Shown here one piece after another: positions 22,770 to 33,723 of a stretch of DNA of 64,000 nt. The DNA is from Macrothele yani. Taxonomy: Eukaryota > Arthropoda > Arachnida > Araneae > Macrothelidae. Below the pieces are notes generated by a model. It worked only from the letters and a program-made list of their open reading frames with translations, was not told the origin of the DNA and did not search any database. Each line of letters begins with the position of its first letter. Positions within the stretch are counted from its first letter, which is position 1. Where the stretch lies: positions 142,944,541-143,008,540 of the forward strand of contig CM077012.1 of the NCBI GenBank assembly GCA_039090855.1. The letters are read 5' to 3'. The position numbers and the translations under genes are program-made.

Positions 22770-24100
22770 TATATATGTATATATATACTCAAAAGTAAGA
22801 AGCAAATTTAACAGGGGCCATGAACTAGAAAAAAAACTGCATACAAGCAGAGAAGAACAAGCAAAAATGCAGAAAGTTTTGAAAATGCCGAGTTTTGGCT
22901 TTTTCAAGGACCAGCAAAACACAGCATTAACTCATCTCTACAAAGACCTAGTTGAAAATGGGTTTCTGCTGTCATAAATGTAAGCCAGGCAAAGGACCCC
23001 ATAAATCAAAAACACCTTTAAAGTTCTGAAAGGTGAAATTATTAATAATCAAATTTAGGTACTTACATTTATGACAAACTTGGCCTGACCCACACGACTC
23101 GCCATCCACAAGACTATAGGAACACAAAGCATGGACTAAATGATTACAAAAACAAATAAATTTTTACGATATCCGCGAGATTTGTTAAGACTTTAGACAA
23201 AAATTAAGAAAAGTTGCAATATGTACACAGTATTGTAAAAATGCTTTACCTAGAAGAACATTCAATAAAATGAACCAAATGTCGACAAGCAAATGCTACG
23301 GCGAGGCCATTAAGCCCAAAGCACACTACCATAACAAAGGCCAAAAAATAATTCAAGCCCAGATGCAAAAGAAAAAATGCCAGAATTTAAAAAACAAAAA
23401 CAAAATAACACACATGAACGCTAGCAAGCTTTAAAACACCGAAAAACTTTTAAAAGGTACGAACCACAACAACTCATTGTCCACAAGACCAGGAAGACAA
23501 AGCACGGACACCATGACAACAAAAAACAAATATATTTGACAAAATCCACGAGACTTGTTGAGACTTTAGTCAAATAATTAAGAAAAGTTGCAATATGTAC
23601 ACAGATTTGTAAAAATGCTTTACCTAGAAGAACAGACTCTATAATTTAAACCAAACGCCAACAAGCAAATGTTACGGAAGGGCCACGAGGCCCAAAGCAT
23701 GCTACCATAACAAAGGCCAAACTATAACTCAAGCCCACAGGCAAGAGAAATCGCCTGAATTTTAAAATTTAACCAAAAAACACACATGAACATCAGCAAG
23801 CTTTAAAACGCTAAAAAAACTTTTAAAAAACCAAAAAGAAAAAAACAAAAAAACTGACCTAGGAAAAAAGCACAGCGAAGCTACCCCGAGATGAACGTAA
23901 TGGAGACCTTTCGAAAGAACTGCAGAACTCCCTCTGGCATGGAACAGAAGAAGATGTCCAACATTGGGCCGCACAAAAAACTCTTCCGCGGAAAAAGCCA
24001 ACCCACCAATCAAAACACCCAAAAGAAAATTAATAACTGAATGTCTGGAAAGAGCAGAAAACTCAACGGAATACAGGAAAAATATCATAAAACACACTCA
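22770..24100. repeat. Dispersed repeat with 374 bp tandem duplication
   Basis: The block at about 23090-23463 is repeated at about 23464-23837 (period 374 from the shared GTTGCAATATGTACACAG at 23213 and 23587), with visible divergence. The part before it matches 1930-2150. The minus frame at 23762-24097 has no recognisable domain. TE class unknown. Confidence 0.75.
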
Positions 24101-25265
24101 AAATGTATTTAATGTTATTGATCCTTATTAAAATACCTTAGAATAAATCTACAGAAATTATTCAGTTTCTTATAAAATTTTCTAAATTTATACTAGTTTT
24201 ATGTTTGTTAACAATCTTGATATATCGAATAACTAATTTACATTTTACTCTTTTTATTGGTAATTTTTATTTTATTTTATTATTTTTTATTTTTATAATG
24301 AAACTGTTTCGTCTGTAGCACTAAAGGTTCCAAAAGTTAGTTATTATACATCCTCTAGAGTCCAGACCAACTTCCAAAAAGGCTTTCATTGGCCAGAATC
24401 ATTTTATTAACAGTGATGCAATTAAATTAGATCTGCTAACCTAACTTTATTTTTAAGGACTATTTTTCTTAAAGCTGTTCTAATAAAGTTAGCTGGTACT
24501 TGGTTCTTGAGAAAGCTATTGATAAGAAAACTCATATGTTCACTAAAATCAGAAGTTTTTTGCTGCAGATTCTTGCAATTCTAAGTACCTGTGAAATAAG
24601 GACATATATATATATGTATATATATATATATAAGATAAAGGTTCACATTTTTTTGCAAATCACTATAATGGAAATCACATTGAACAGAACAAGAAACCTA
24701 AAAGGCAAGTACATTTTGTAGCAGCAGAGTGCTTAACCAAGATGAAAAATAAAGTAAATAAATAAGTAAAAGGAGTGACATAAAGGGCCAATCTCTTCAT
24801 GGGAACACAGGCCCTGGTGGACCTTTCAATATGGGTATAGACAAAATGTGACTTCGGGAACACACGGGTCCGTGTGTTCTCGAAGTCACCAAAATATATA
24901 AACCAAGCTCTACTAGCAAGCCAAGAAAGTGTAAAAATTGCAATCAAGCAACAGAATTCACCAATATCAGTACTAATCAAATCAGAGATACATAAAGACA
25001 ACACAACACCTACCCCAGACATTCAAACACCAGACATCCAACCATGTTGATATCAGTTATTGTAGTGCATATATATACTATATATATACAGTATTGTTTA
25101 TCAGTAATTTATAGAATTTGTTTCATTTTCTTAAAAGAACATACAATCCACGACCCATTGATATCGATATAATCTAAATAAAAATCATGTGTGTGAAAAT
25201 AAAAAATAGTTAATGAAAAAAAAAATATAAAAAAAATTAATCAAAATTAATGTGTTCTTACAAAA
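24101..25265. other. No gene seen
   Basis: AT-rich interior of element X. Holds TA-rich microsatellites near 24605-24635 and 25070-25090 and a 40 bp palindrome at 24849-24888 (TGACTTCGGGAACACACGG and its complement). The minus frame at 24675-25022 is not recognised. Confidence 0.5.
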
Positions 25266-27214
25266 TCATTTTCCTTTTCCATCAAACGATCGCTTACGAC
25301 TTTCCTTATACAGTAAAATTTCAGGAGCAGAATCTCTCTTTAAACACCAGCAGTAATCCGTCATCATATTTACATTCCATCGTCCTTGATATCGTTTCTC
25401 CATACATTTTATATCTTGGTGAAATCTCTCACTTTGCTCTTCACTCACAGCACCAAGATTTTCGCGAAAATAGTCAAGGTGAGAATGCAGAAAATAAATT
25501 TTCAAGCTCATGTTGCAACCCAGATTCTTAAATTTTTCTAGCATAGTTGCTATGATGGCTATGTAATTAGGATCCTTGTAATTGCCTAGAAATGTTTTAA
25601 TGATATTTCTCAAACTAATCCATGCTTCTTTTTCTGTAGCAGTCACTTTTTCCTCAAAAGTTTTTATTTTTTTTATTTTTAAGTTAACCACCTTATATCT
25701 GGGCCAACAAACACTCCTTTGATTTTTGCTTCTGATAAATGTGGAAAAAAATTAATCAAATATTGAAAACATTCACCATTTTTGTCCAGAGCCTTGACAA
25801 ATTGTTTCATCAATCCTAATTTAATATGCAAGAGTGGTAAAAATAACTTTTTCCGGATCCACTAGGTTCAGGTGGAGAACGTGCTTTGATCCTGGAATCA
25901 AGTTTTCTCTTTTAGGCCATTTTTTTGTGATCTAATGTTGCTTATAAGCTCTACTGTCCCATTCACAGATGAAACATGGCATTTTTGTGTAGCCACTTTG
26001 CCGCCCTAATATCACGCTCAGAATTTTAAAATCTCCACAAATTTGCCAGTTGTATTCCTGATATCTTATTTTGTTAAGGAGAACATCAAGATTTTAATAA
26101 GATTCTTTCAAATGTACAGAATGAGCAACTGGTATTGAGGGGGGAAATGTTGCCATTATGCAAAAGAACACCTTTTAAGCTTATCTTACTAGAATCAATG
26201 AACAATCTCCATTGTGATGGGTCATGAACAGTGGAAGACAAATGCATTATAAGTCCAGGAATGTCTCTGCAAAATACATGCAATTCTTCTTGGGCGAAAT
26301 ATTCAACGAATTCCTTTTCTCGGTTTCTGTACCATGAAAATGTTGTTCCAAAGCAAGTGAATGTTGAAAAAAAAGCAAGTGGACTTTTGTTTTTGAGTCT
26401 TGATCTTAAAAGTTGTGCACTTTCCTTTGGCAGATTTAAACCCTGTAACAAGTCATTTAATTCACTTTGTGTAAACTTCTGAGGTTCACTACTAGTTTCA
26501 GGATTGTTGTACAAGTCCTCAGTTTCACAGCAATTTAACTCAACTTCTGAAGCTGATGAAAAATCTAATGATATAGGAGGTGATGGAACAGGTAAATCAG
26601 GACCATGAGGTACAGGTCTGATATAGCACAGGAAGTCATTGGATAGACAATATTATTTATGTTTTTGCAATTGTAGCCCTTTACTGGTGTGGTTGAGCAA
26701 AAATATGTTTTTTTATTTTTATTGGAGGTTTAACGACTACCATGAGCAGCTCAGTGGGCTATAAGCAGTCACCCGTCCCTAATTTAAGGCCACTGGTTCC
26801 AGGGAAGGGAGAGAGCTAGGGCCATAAGACAAACACAACATCAATGTCTCACCGAGATTCGAACCCAGACCCCTTTCGGTAGAATGATCAGAGGCCATCG
26901 CTTAGACCACTGCGCCACCAGGGGCGGCAAAAATAATATTCCTCATGACTCACAGGCCCCTGCCATATCATTGGAATAGCAAATGGAAGAGAGTTTTTCT
27001 TACCTTGAGTACATTTTCTCAGTTTCTCAACACACGTGTAATAAACTTGATGTGTCGCCCATTTCTTGTCCCGGTCTCCAAGCTTTATACCGAAACAAGC
27101 CTGTTGCGCTTTTATGACAAAATCCGTTATTTTACATTGCCTTCTTTTCACCACAAAACTACCACATATATAACAAAATGAATCAAGACTATCAACACAG
27201 CCTCTTGACGCCAT
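25266..27214 (-). pseudogene. Conserved transposase-like protein of unnamed family, disrupted
   Basis: From Met 27214: an N-terminal cysteine-rich region (CYICGSFVV, YYTCVEKLRK, IPMIWQGP, HEEYYFC), interrupted by a SINE. The centre follows: FVEYFAQEELHVFC, WRLFIDSSKISLKGVLLHNG, NWQICGDFKILSVILG and CFICEWDSRAYKQH. The C-terminal part has GCNMSLKIYFLHSHLDYF, GAVSEEQSERFHQDI and YCWCLKRDSAPE. From memory, similar proteins of about 450-600 residues recur as uncharacterised predictions in many animals. Acidic residues in WRLFIDSSK, CGDFK and CEWDSR could form a DDE-type site; that is inference. Stops near 25930 and 25800 and frame changes make it inactive. Confidence 0.75.
26706..26926 (-). mobile_element. 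tRNA-derived SINE, family A, copy 1
   Basis: A 221 bp insertion inside the element X gene, flanked by the direct repeat GCAAAAATA (26697-26705 and 26927-26935). On the minus strand it has a box A (TGGCGCAGTGGTC), a box B (GGGTTCGAATCTC) and ends in an A-rich tail. About 90% identical by eye to 39351-39572. Confidence 0.93.
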
Positions 27215-27640
27215 AACACAGTAATAACAAACAATGCAACAGTTAAAATGAGCGAAATACACTTCGGTCTTATCGCTTGAAACCCGGTTTTCAAAATGGC
27301 AAAAACACACAATGTTTCCTTCATTGATATAGAGGCACCATCTATTGTATGACTTTTCAATTAAAATTTATCCATCTTTTGTATCATTTTCCAACTGTCG
27401 TGATCTGCTTTAGCTAGTAAATTTAAATTTTTAGAATAAAAAAATAACAAATTACTTCATAATATTTTTCATTTTTGTCATATATAAACAAAAATAACAT
27501 GGGAAATTGTGAAAATTCTGTGGGTGACAGAGAAAAACGAATGTGATATTCGTGATCAGCATACCTGAATTACTATAAAACACTTGAAATTTTGCAAACC
27601 CCAGAATCATGTTGGGTTGTGTAATTAAACAAAGAAAAAT

Positions 27641-28170
27641 GTTTCTTTCCTATAGAGTAGTGTAACTGCACAGTTGGTTAACCATGCTCCTCAAAGGAGG
27701 AATAGAAACCACTACACCAAACTTAGAGATACTGCCACCAATGTCAATATTCCAGGCAGCAGCAACCACTCTCACAGCCCCTGGAGGGTGACTTAAACAT
27801 ACATGGGAGTTTGCCTTACATAGATCCAAAATTAAATTCCTTTCCTTTTACTTAAGAACACCATTCTACCCACTATAATCCACCTCATCCTACCTGAGAC
27901 ACAGTTCCTTTAGTAATATTCTTTGTCCCTATCTCATCCTTTTCGTCATAATGCCAAAGAAACTATGGAAAATCCAGGGCAAGATGTCCATCAGAACTTC
28001 TTTCACACTGACTACAGTATTTGTTGATTGCTGTTAAGAGATTTTGTTGTTCGCAGGTTATCGTTAATTTTAATCTTACCGTAGCTGTTCTGTACCAATC
28101 AAAACTTGCCGTTGCTTGGAGGCTACCATTGTTTGAAGGTGTCCTTTAATAGAGGTTTCACTGTATCTGT
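27641..28170. other. Probable MITE remnant, no gene
   Basis: Ends at 28139-28168 with a sequence whose reverse is CAGTGAAACCTCTATTAAAG, typical of pogo/Tigger-like termini. The partner end was not found. Confidence 0.35.
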
Positions 28171-28174
28171 TTAT

Positions 28175-28530
28175 CCAACAATTGTTGGAAACCTTTCACA
28201 GAACTCTGTTTCCCCTATCATAAGCCTTCTCAGAATTTGTAAATGCAGCAAAAGCCTCTTGACAATGGTCAAATACTTTTTAATCATAAAGCACTGTGCA
28301 AATATTTAGTTAGTAAAACTTTTATTTGGCATAAAGCCACTCTGTTCACATTTTCCACTTTATAAAAGGTCACACTACATATCCTGCTCACCTTTCCAAA
28401 TAATTTTCTCATACATTCAGTAGGCAAAATTTCATTTTTTTTTATTGCATTCAGTTTTTTCCTTATACATTGGAACATAGGTAGCATCCCTCTAATGATA
28501 CAGGAACTAGTAATTTTCCAGACACATAAC
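28175..28530 (-). pseudogene. Worn non-LTR reverse transcriptase fragment
   Basis: Minus frames read EQSGFMPNKSFTN (RT motif with the GF residues), then FTNSEKAYDRGNRVLC (compare FIDxEKAYDRVxR), with frame changes and stops. It is the palm region of an old non-LTR element. Confidence 0.6.
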
Positions 28531-31086
28531 GCAATTTCAGCAAACCAATCAATGAACCATACATTTCAATATTTGAGATGTTGTACCACCTATTCTAGTA
28601 AATTTATCATTTCATAAAAATTTTGCAAATTTGGAAAACTTTTTTTTTCTTTTTGAGATCTCAAGTATTTACTACCACAATCTTACACTCAACTCCTTAC
28701 ACTTCACACCTATCATTACCATTTTCTGCATGTAATAACCTACTGAAGTATTTATAGCATATTTCACTAAACTCAAGAATTGCCATGGGTGATGGAATTG
28801 GGAGAAGTTTGAAACAGTATATTTTTCTAAACAACTGGGTGCACTGTCCCAAATATTTCCAACAAAAAATTATTGGTAAGGCACATTTTTGATTATTCCT
28901 TGAAAAATGTCAAGATGAACCTGAAAATAGTATCTGAAAACGTTTTCAATGAGTGCCTTCACACCCTCGAAGAATCCTTATGCTCCAGTGCCCCTGCAAG
29001 TGTCCAAACACAATTTAAAATGTCAGCTCTCCAGCTGTTGGTTTTTTTACTACATATATTACTTGTTTCCAGAACAATTATTTAGTTTCACAAAAAAACA
29101 CCTCAGAACCTATCATACGTGTTTCTGTGACTCTGACTTAAATGGTCAAACCAACATATTTGCTTTTCTGGTTAATATTCATCTCAAGAAACTACACCTT
29201 GCAACATCTTATTGTATGCTTCCTTCCTTTGCTATGCACTTTCTTCAACTTCATACTTCAATCAAGTATTAACTTTGGCTGTACCACATATGTATTTCTT
29301 CCACAGCTGGATGTCACTCTTGAAACTCCTTTTCCTCTTTTCCAAATCATTCTCACACAAATTCAGCTGCCTCAATTTTCCACTGAAGAATTCTGATGTT
29401 TACCACAAAGCTATTCAACTGTTACTCTTTTCAATACAGTGAGTCTGCTTTTAGTCTCTTCCCATCCTACATTCATCTGACTGATGAAATTAGCACAACA
29501 AATTTATTTACTTATGATTGATAAACGTATGAAACAAATATAAACTATTCTGAATGCAAACTTCAATTAACCTCTTCTTACTTTGACCTTTCAATAATAC
29601 TAGTCACACTGAGATCATTAAAATTTCCTGGAACATTCTGAGGTATTTCATTTGAAATACCAACTCCACATTCAGATTCTCAATAAAATAACTTTCTTTT
29701 CAGCAGCAAGTTGGTTGGAAACAATGTTCAACTCATCTAAACAAACAACTTCATAGAATGGTGTGAGTATCCTACATACCATGTGCTGTTAGAATCACTA
29801 CTTCCTGAAATTTCACTTTTAAATGCAATCATTAAATTCTCTCACACAACTCTATAGAAAATCGTATTGTTGATGTTTTCACTCAAAACTACAAGCACAA
29901 AAGCTGGAAGAAAAGCTTTGCTTTTCTCTCCATGAATTACTTCACACCAGACACACACCTTTTCACTCACTTTCTCAATCTAAAAACTTTTCCTTTCACT
30001 TTCACTCACACATAAGTCATTGAATCAACATTTATCCAACTTCTCCAAAAGCTCACTCATTCTTCCTTTTATTACTTTAACATTCCATAAGTTTATCTTT
30101 TATTCATCTACTCTGCCATTATCCCTTTCTCTTTTATCATTTCCAGATTATTTCCATAGTGAATCAGCCTTCTCTAGCATGGTCTTATATGAACTTAGTC
30201 TTTTCATGTAACACAGGGAGACTTAATTTCCATTCAAGTTTCCCTGACCTACACCTGAATCCATTGTCAAGAAAATCAGAAAAATAATATCATTGTGGAG
30301 CAGTAACCCACAGTTAAGAGTTTCAGTAAGGTCACTCCAGCTAAGGACTACAAAACAAAACCCAGAATTGAAGTCATTTTGCCAATGCTTCAAAGTACAA
30401 GCCAGTACTACAACTACATGTACATATGCACTAAGGCTTATTTTATTAAGGTTCTATTATTTATTAACATTCAGCATGCAGCCAGCCATGTAAGGGACTT
30501 CTACCCACAGAGAATTTTGTAGAAACCAAGCTACCAGTAAGAAGAGCTACAAAACAAAAATATAGGTTGTAGGCTTAATATTTACGACAGGTACATTTTC
30601 TGTCCAATATTCTTCGGTCATTGTGTTACATTTAAGGCAGATTTGTTTTCTGTCCTAACTATTTCTCATGAGGGGTTGTGTCATTTGTTACATTCAAAAA
30701 GCTACTAACTGACCTACAGAAATTATTTGCTTAACAGTAGGAAATAAAAACCATAACTTTAAGTCTAAAATGAATTTTATGCTTGCAGGTAGTAAAAAAA
30801 TCTGCAAATTTTTGTCTACTTATAATCAGCTAACCTATAGATAGCAGACTTTTACATCTGACAACCTATTCAAGTTTAATAAGAATAACATATAAAAAGA
30901 TTACATGGCTGCTTAAAATAAATTTTAGCTGCCCATTTCATGTTATTCTGCTACATATGCTTCCATAGCAAATTAATGACTCAAATAAACATCAACAGAA
31001 TTGTATTTTGAAATAGTTATTGTTCACACAGAAGTAAAAGGGAAAAAAACTCATTAGAGAAATTTCAACAAATTTCTTTACTCATG
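28531..31086. other. No supported gene
   Basis: 2.5 kb of AT-rich sequence with several 60-107 codon frames on the plus strand, none with a recognisable domain or consistent splice signals. It may hold more of the worn retroelement at 28175. Confidence 0.45.
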
Positions 31087-31184
31087 ACAATTTGAATAGA
31101 CTAAGTCATCGCTCTTTCCACGTTTTTCTTGTGTTGGTTAAAGAAAAATGTGAAAAGAGTGATGACTTAGTCTATTTACATTGT
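31087..31184. repeat. Hairpin MITE-like repeat
   Basis: 98 bp: inverted arms with the core AATAGACTAAGTCATC around a 15-20 bp loop. Confidence 0.9.
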
Positions 31185-31395
31185 CTCCACTTATTTGGAA
31201 GATTTTCACCATGACAATTTGTTAAAATTATACAGAAATGCAGAAAAAAGCAATATACTTTTAAATAAGATAGTTTGCAAAATTATAAAATTCACATACA
31301 ACTCAAGAAATAAATACAAAAATAAATATCCAGGTCACCATATGACATTACATTAAACAGAAAATTTTGGGTTTATAAAAAAAGAAATATTTTAC

Positions 31396-31475
31396 CAAAG
31401 GCACACAGCCATCACTTCTTTTATACTTTTCAATGGTCTCTTTTGATCCACAATATATAATATCTTCAATATAGC
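31396..31475 (-). CDS. Candidate host exon, protein unknown
   Basis: 80 bp open in one frame (GYIEDIIYCGSK at the start), with a TGTTTTAG acceptor beyond 31475 and a GTAAAA donor below 31396. The phase does not match its nearest neighbours, so exons are missing between, or the call is wrong. Confidence 0.4.
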
Positions 31476-32004
31476 CCTAAAACACATTCAAAAAGTAAAA
31501 AAAAATGACAAAAATGACATCTAAACAGAGAGAGATAAAAATTGGGAAAATACATGCCACACTTAAATTCTACATGTGGTCTTAGAAATTGCTGCAGTCA
31601 AATGTTTTTCATAATGAAATACAATAATACATATTTATAAATATAAGAATGAAATTTATATACAAAACAGAGCACATTATACAGAAAATTCTGGAGCATA
31701 AACTTAACTTTTCCTGAAGAGCAAAAGTCAGAAAGCCAATTTCTGTTTATGAACAATTTGGGCTACTGAAACATGACACTTTTGCTTTTTCTAGAAATTA
31801 TCATTTAAAAACCAGTTCAGACCTAATCATTTTTTTCTATAAAATCAAAAGTTCACACTACGGTGTTAATTGCTTTATGATGTTGAAAAGTCTGTGTTTC
31901 TTTCTCATAAAACAAAAAGAAAATAGAGATATACAGGTTTAAAAAAGTATCACAAGATTTTTCATATTATAGACCAAATAACACAATATATATAATGCAC
32001 TTAC
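31476..32004. other. Probable intron, no gene seen
   Basis: AT-rich sequence between exon candidates. Confidence 0.4.
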
Positions 32005-32069
32005 ATCGGTTCAAAACTCCACATATTGCTTCAGCTGTTTCAGTCGGTAATATGTGACAAATCATTTCA
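32005..32069 (-). CDS. Candidate host exon, protein unknown
   Basis: Reads EMICHILPTETAEAICGVLN in 65 bp, ending at an excellent GTAAGTGC donor. The acceptor (TTATAG) lacks a pyrimidine tract. Phases fit a 57 bp intron to the next candidate, 32127-32199. Confidence 0.35.
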
Positions 32070-32126
32070 CTATAACTATTTCTTTTTCACCACAGCAATT
32101 TTTTAAGTCATAATTAATTTTGGTAC

Positions 32127-32199
32127 ATGTCTGTAAAACCCTCTCCATAAATTTGACCAGTATTATCAAGAAGACATGATGGCCCCATCCAACTTGAAA
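32127..32199 (-). CDS. Candidate host exon, protein unknown
   Basis: 73 bp after a good CTTTTTATAG acceptor. Peptide SSWMGPSCLLDNTGQIYGEG, with a GTACCA donor. Its phase fits the end of exon 32413-32538. Confidence 0.4.
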
Positions 32200-32412
32200 C
32201 TATAAAAAGAGTTAATATATAAAAAATAAGAAAAAGGAAAGGGCCAAACCCCAAGTCTTGAGGAGTGATGAAGATTTGTACATGTGGACATGACGAAAAA
32301 AAACAAATGATGCTACAGATAATTTTCATCATTTGAAAGGTATCTGTGTGGAGGAAACAAAATCATGCATCACACACCTAGCTTATTCATCCATCTAAAA
32401 AGACAATACCAC

Positions 32413-32538
32413 CTGATTGAGATGGCTTATTGTACAGCATTTCAAATTTCTCAATTTCATCTTTTGCAAACATAAATGCATGTGCAAACTTTTCAGCCAG
32501 AGAAGAGTGAGTGGAAGTGTAAAAAACAAAGCTGTCTT
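32413..32538 (-). CDS. Candidate host exon, protein unknown
   Basis: 126 bp open frame, acceptor CTTGTCTAG and donor GTGGTA. The peptide includes DSFVFYTSTHSSLAEKFAHA and KDEIEKFEMLYNKP, a helical, charged sequence unlike TE proteins. It enters with a split codon (2 nt) and leaves with 1 nt. Confidence 0.5.
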
Positions 32539-33025
32539 CTAGACAAGTTGATAAATTTTGCATGAAAAAAACTAGTAATGAAAAATTAGCAAATAATTAC
32601 TGGTGTTGGTGATGTTACTGGTATAATCATTTCCAAAATTTCTTCATCTGATCAACTAGGGCTTTTCTAGTTCAGTACGACTTTTCTCCCCCTTCCTTTT
32701 CACTATGTTACATTTAATTCATCTTTTATTTTACTATAAAACATTGTGCTTGCTAAGAGAGTTTATTCAGCCTAAGTGGCAGAAAAGGTACAGGAAGGCC
32801 AAGAAAATTATGAGAGGACCAGATTCAGGAATGTCTGCATGAGAAAAAGATAATGAGTATGAAGAACAAAAGGTTTTGTCTGATACATGATGGATGCCAA
32901 TGAAGCTCAAGCTGTGTGCTGAGATCACTTTAAATGTAGAAGTTTGATACATCAACAGTAAGTAAAATCTAGCATCATCAGTTTTAAACTTCAATTTGGC
33001 AGATGAGCAAATTAGTGATATATAT
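32539..33025. other. No gene seen
   Basis: AT-rich. The minus frame at 32767-32994 was not recognised. Confidence 0.45.
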
Positions 33026-33027
33026 TA

Positions 33028-33721
33028 CATGTGAGTCGTCCAAATGAAACATAGAGTCAGGTAGACAGGTGGCACTACAGTAACTACACATAGAAGAGGA
33101 ATGCAGCATTCAGAGCATTTAGTTGGTGCTACGCATTGGACATGGGTAATATCAAATGAACATAAACAATCTATCTCATGGATATTTCCAAGCGAGCACA
33201 GTGAGAGTTGCGATCCAATTTTTGACAAAAGAGGGAAGCAAATCGGCAGAAATCTTATGACACAATCAGGTGGTTTATGGGAATGCATGCCTTGCACACA
33301 GTAAGGTCTTGAAATAGTGCAAAGCACTACGGATCTGCCAAGACCAGGCCAAGCACATGCCGCCATCACATCGGACACAATCGCAGCAGTGGACGAACTG
33401 GTGAAAGTTAACCACAGAATAACAGTTAGCAGCTGCAATAGGCATCAGCAGGCTCTATTGGCACAATCCTCTACTAAGAACTGGGGTATTTGAAAGTGTG
33501 TGAGCAGTGGATTCCAAAGCACTTGACATAGGACCAATAAACTTATCAACTTGACGGATGGGATGCCTGCCTATATGTTAGGGGTGCCCATTTCTAGTGC
33601 AATCAGACCTAAGTGTTATGTATATATCTGTATTTACATGTGTACATATTCTTATGTTGTAATAAAGTAAACTTTGCTCCAACAGCTAGTCTATGTTTCA
33701 TTTGGATGACCCTTTCATATG
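33028..33721 (+). mobile_element. Short mariner derivative with TIRs
   Basis: 694 bp between TA dinucleotides. The ends share TCCAAATGAAACATAGA in inverted orientation. The plus strand keeps a worn N-terminal transposase: a helix-turn-helix region, then RPGQAHAAITSDTIAAVDEL (compare RPGRPxxVVTxExVxxV). The catalytic domain is missing, so it is an internally deleted copy. Confidence 0.75.
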
Positions 33722-33723
33722 TA

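Larger units (their letters stand above)
22610..27640 (-). mobile_element. Large TIR DNA element with an unplaced transposase-like gene (element X)
   Basis: The left end (about 22620-22765, reversed) and right end (about 27500-27620) are diverged inverted repeats. They share GTGACAGAGAAAAA, ATCAGCATA, AAATCACTTGAA-type and AAACCCCAG blocks in the same order. Between them, on the minus strand, lies a broken conserved gene (25266-27214). A dispersed tandem repeat fills the left interior and a SINE has inserted at 26706. Exact termini and a target duplication are not resolved. Confidence 0.65.

Noticed and set aside
23762..24097. 111-codon minus frame with hydrophobic segments
   Set aside because: Reads through the dispersed tandem repeat; no domain and no splice or start context.
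28531..30250. Cluster of plus-strand frames (60-107 codons) rich in Phe/Leu/Ser
   Set aside because: Overlapping frames in pyrimidine-rich sequence; no domain or consistent splice signals.
33025..33438. 137-codon minus frame
   Set aside because: Antisense to the mariner-like reading in the short TIR element.
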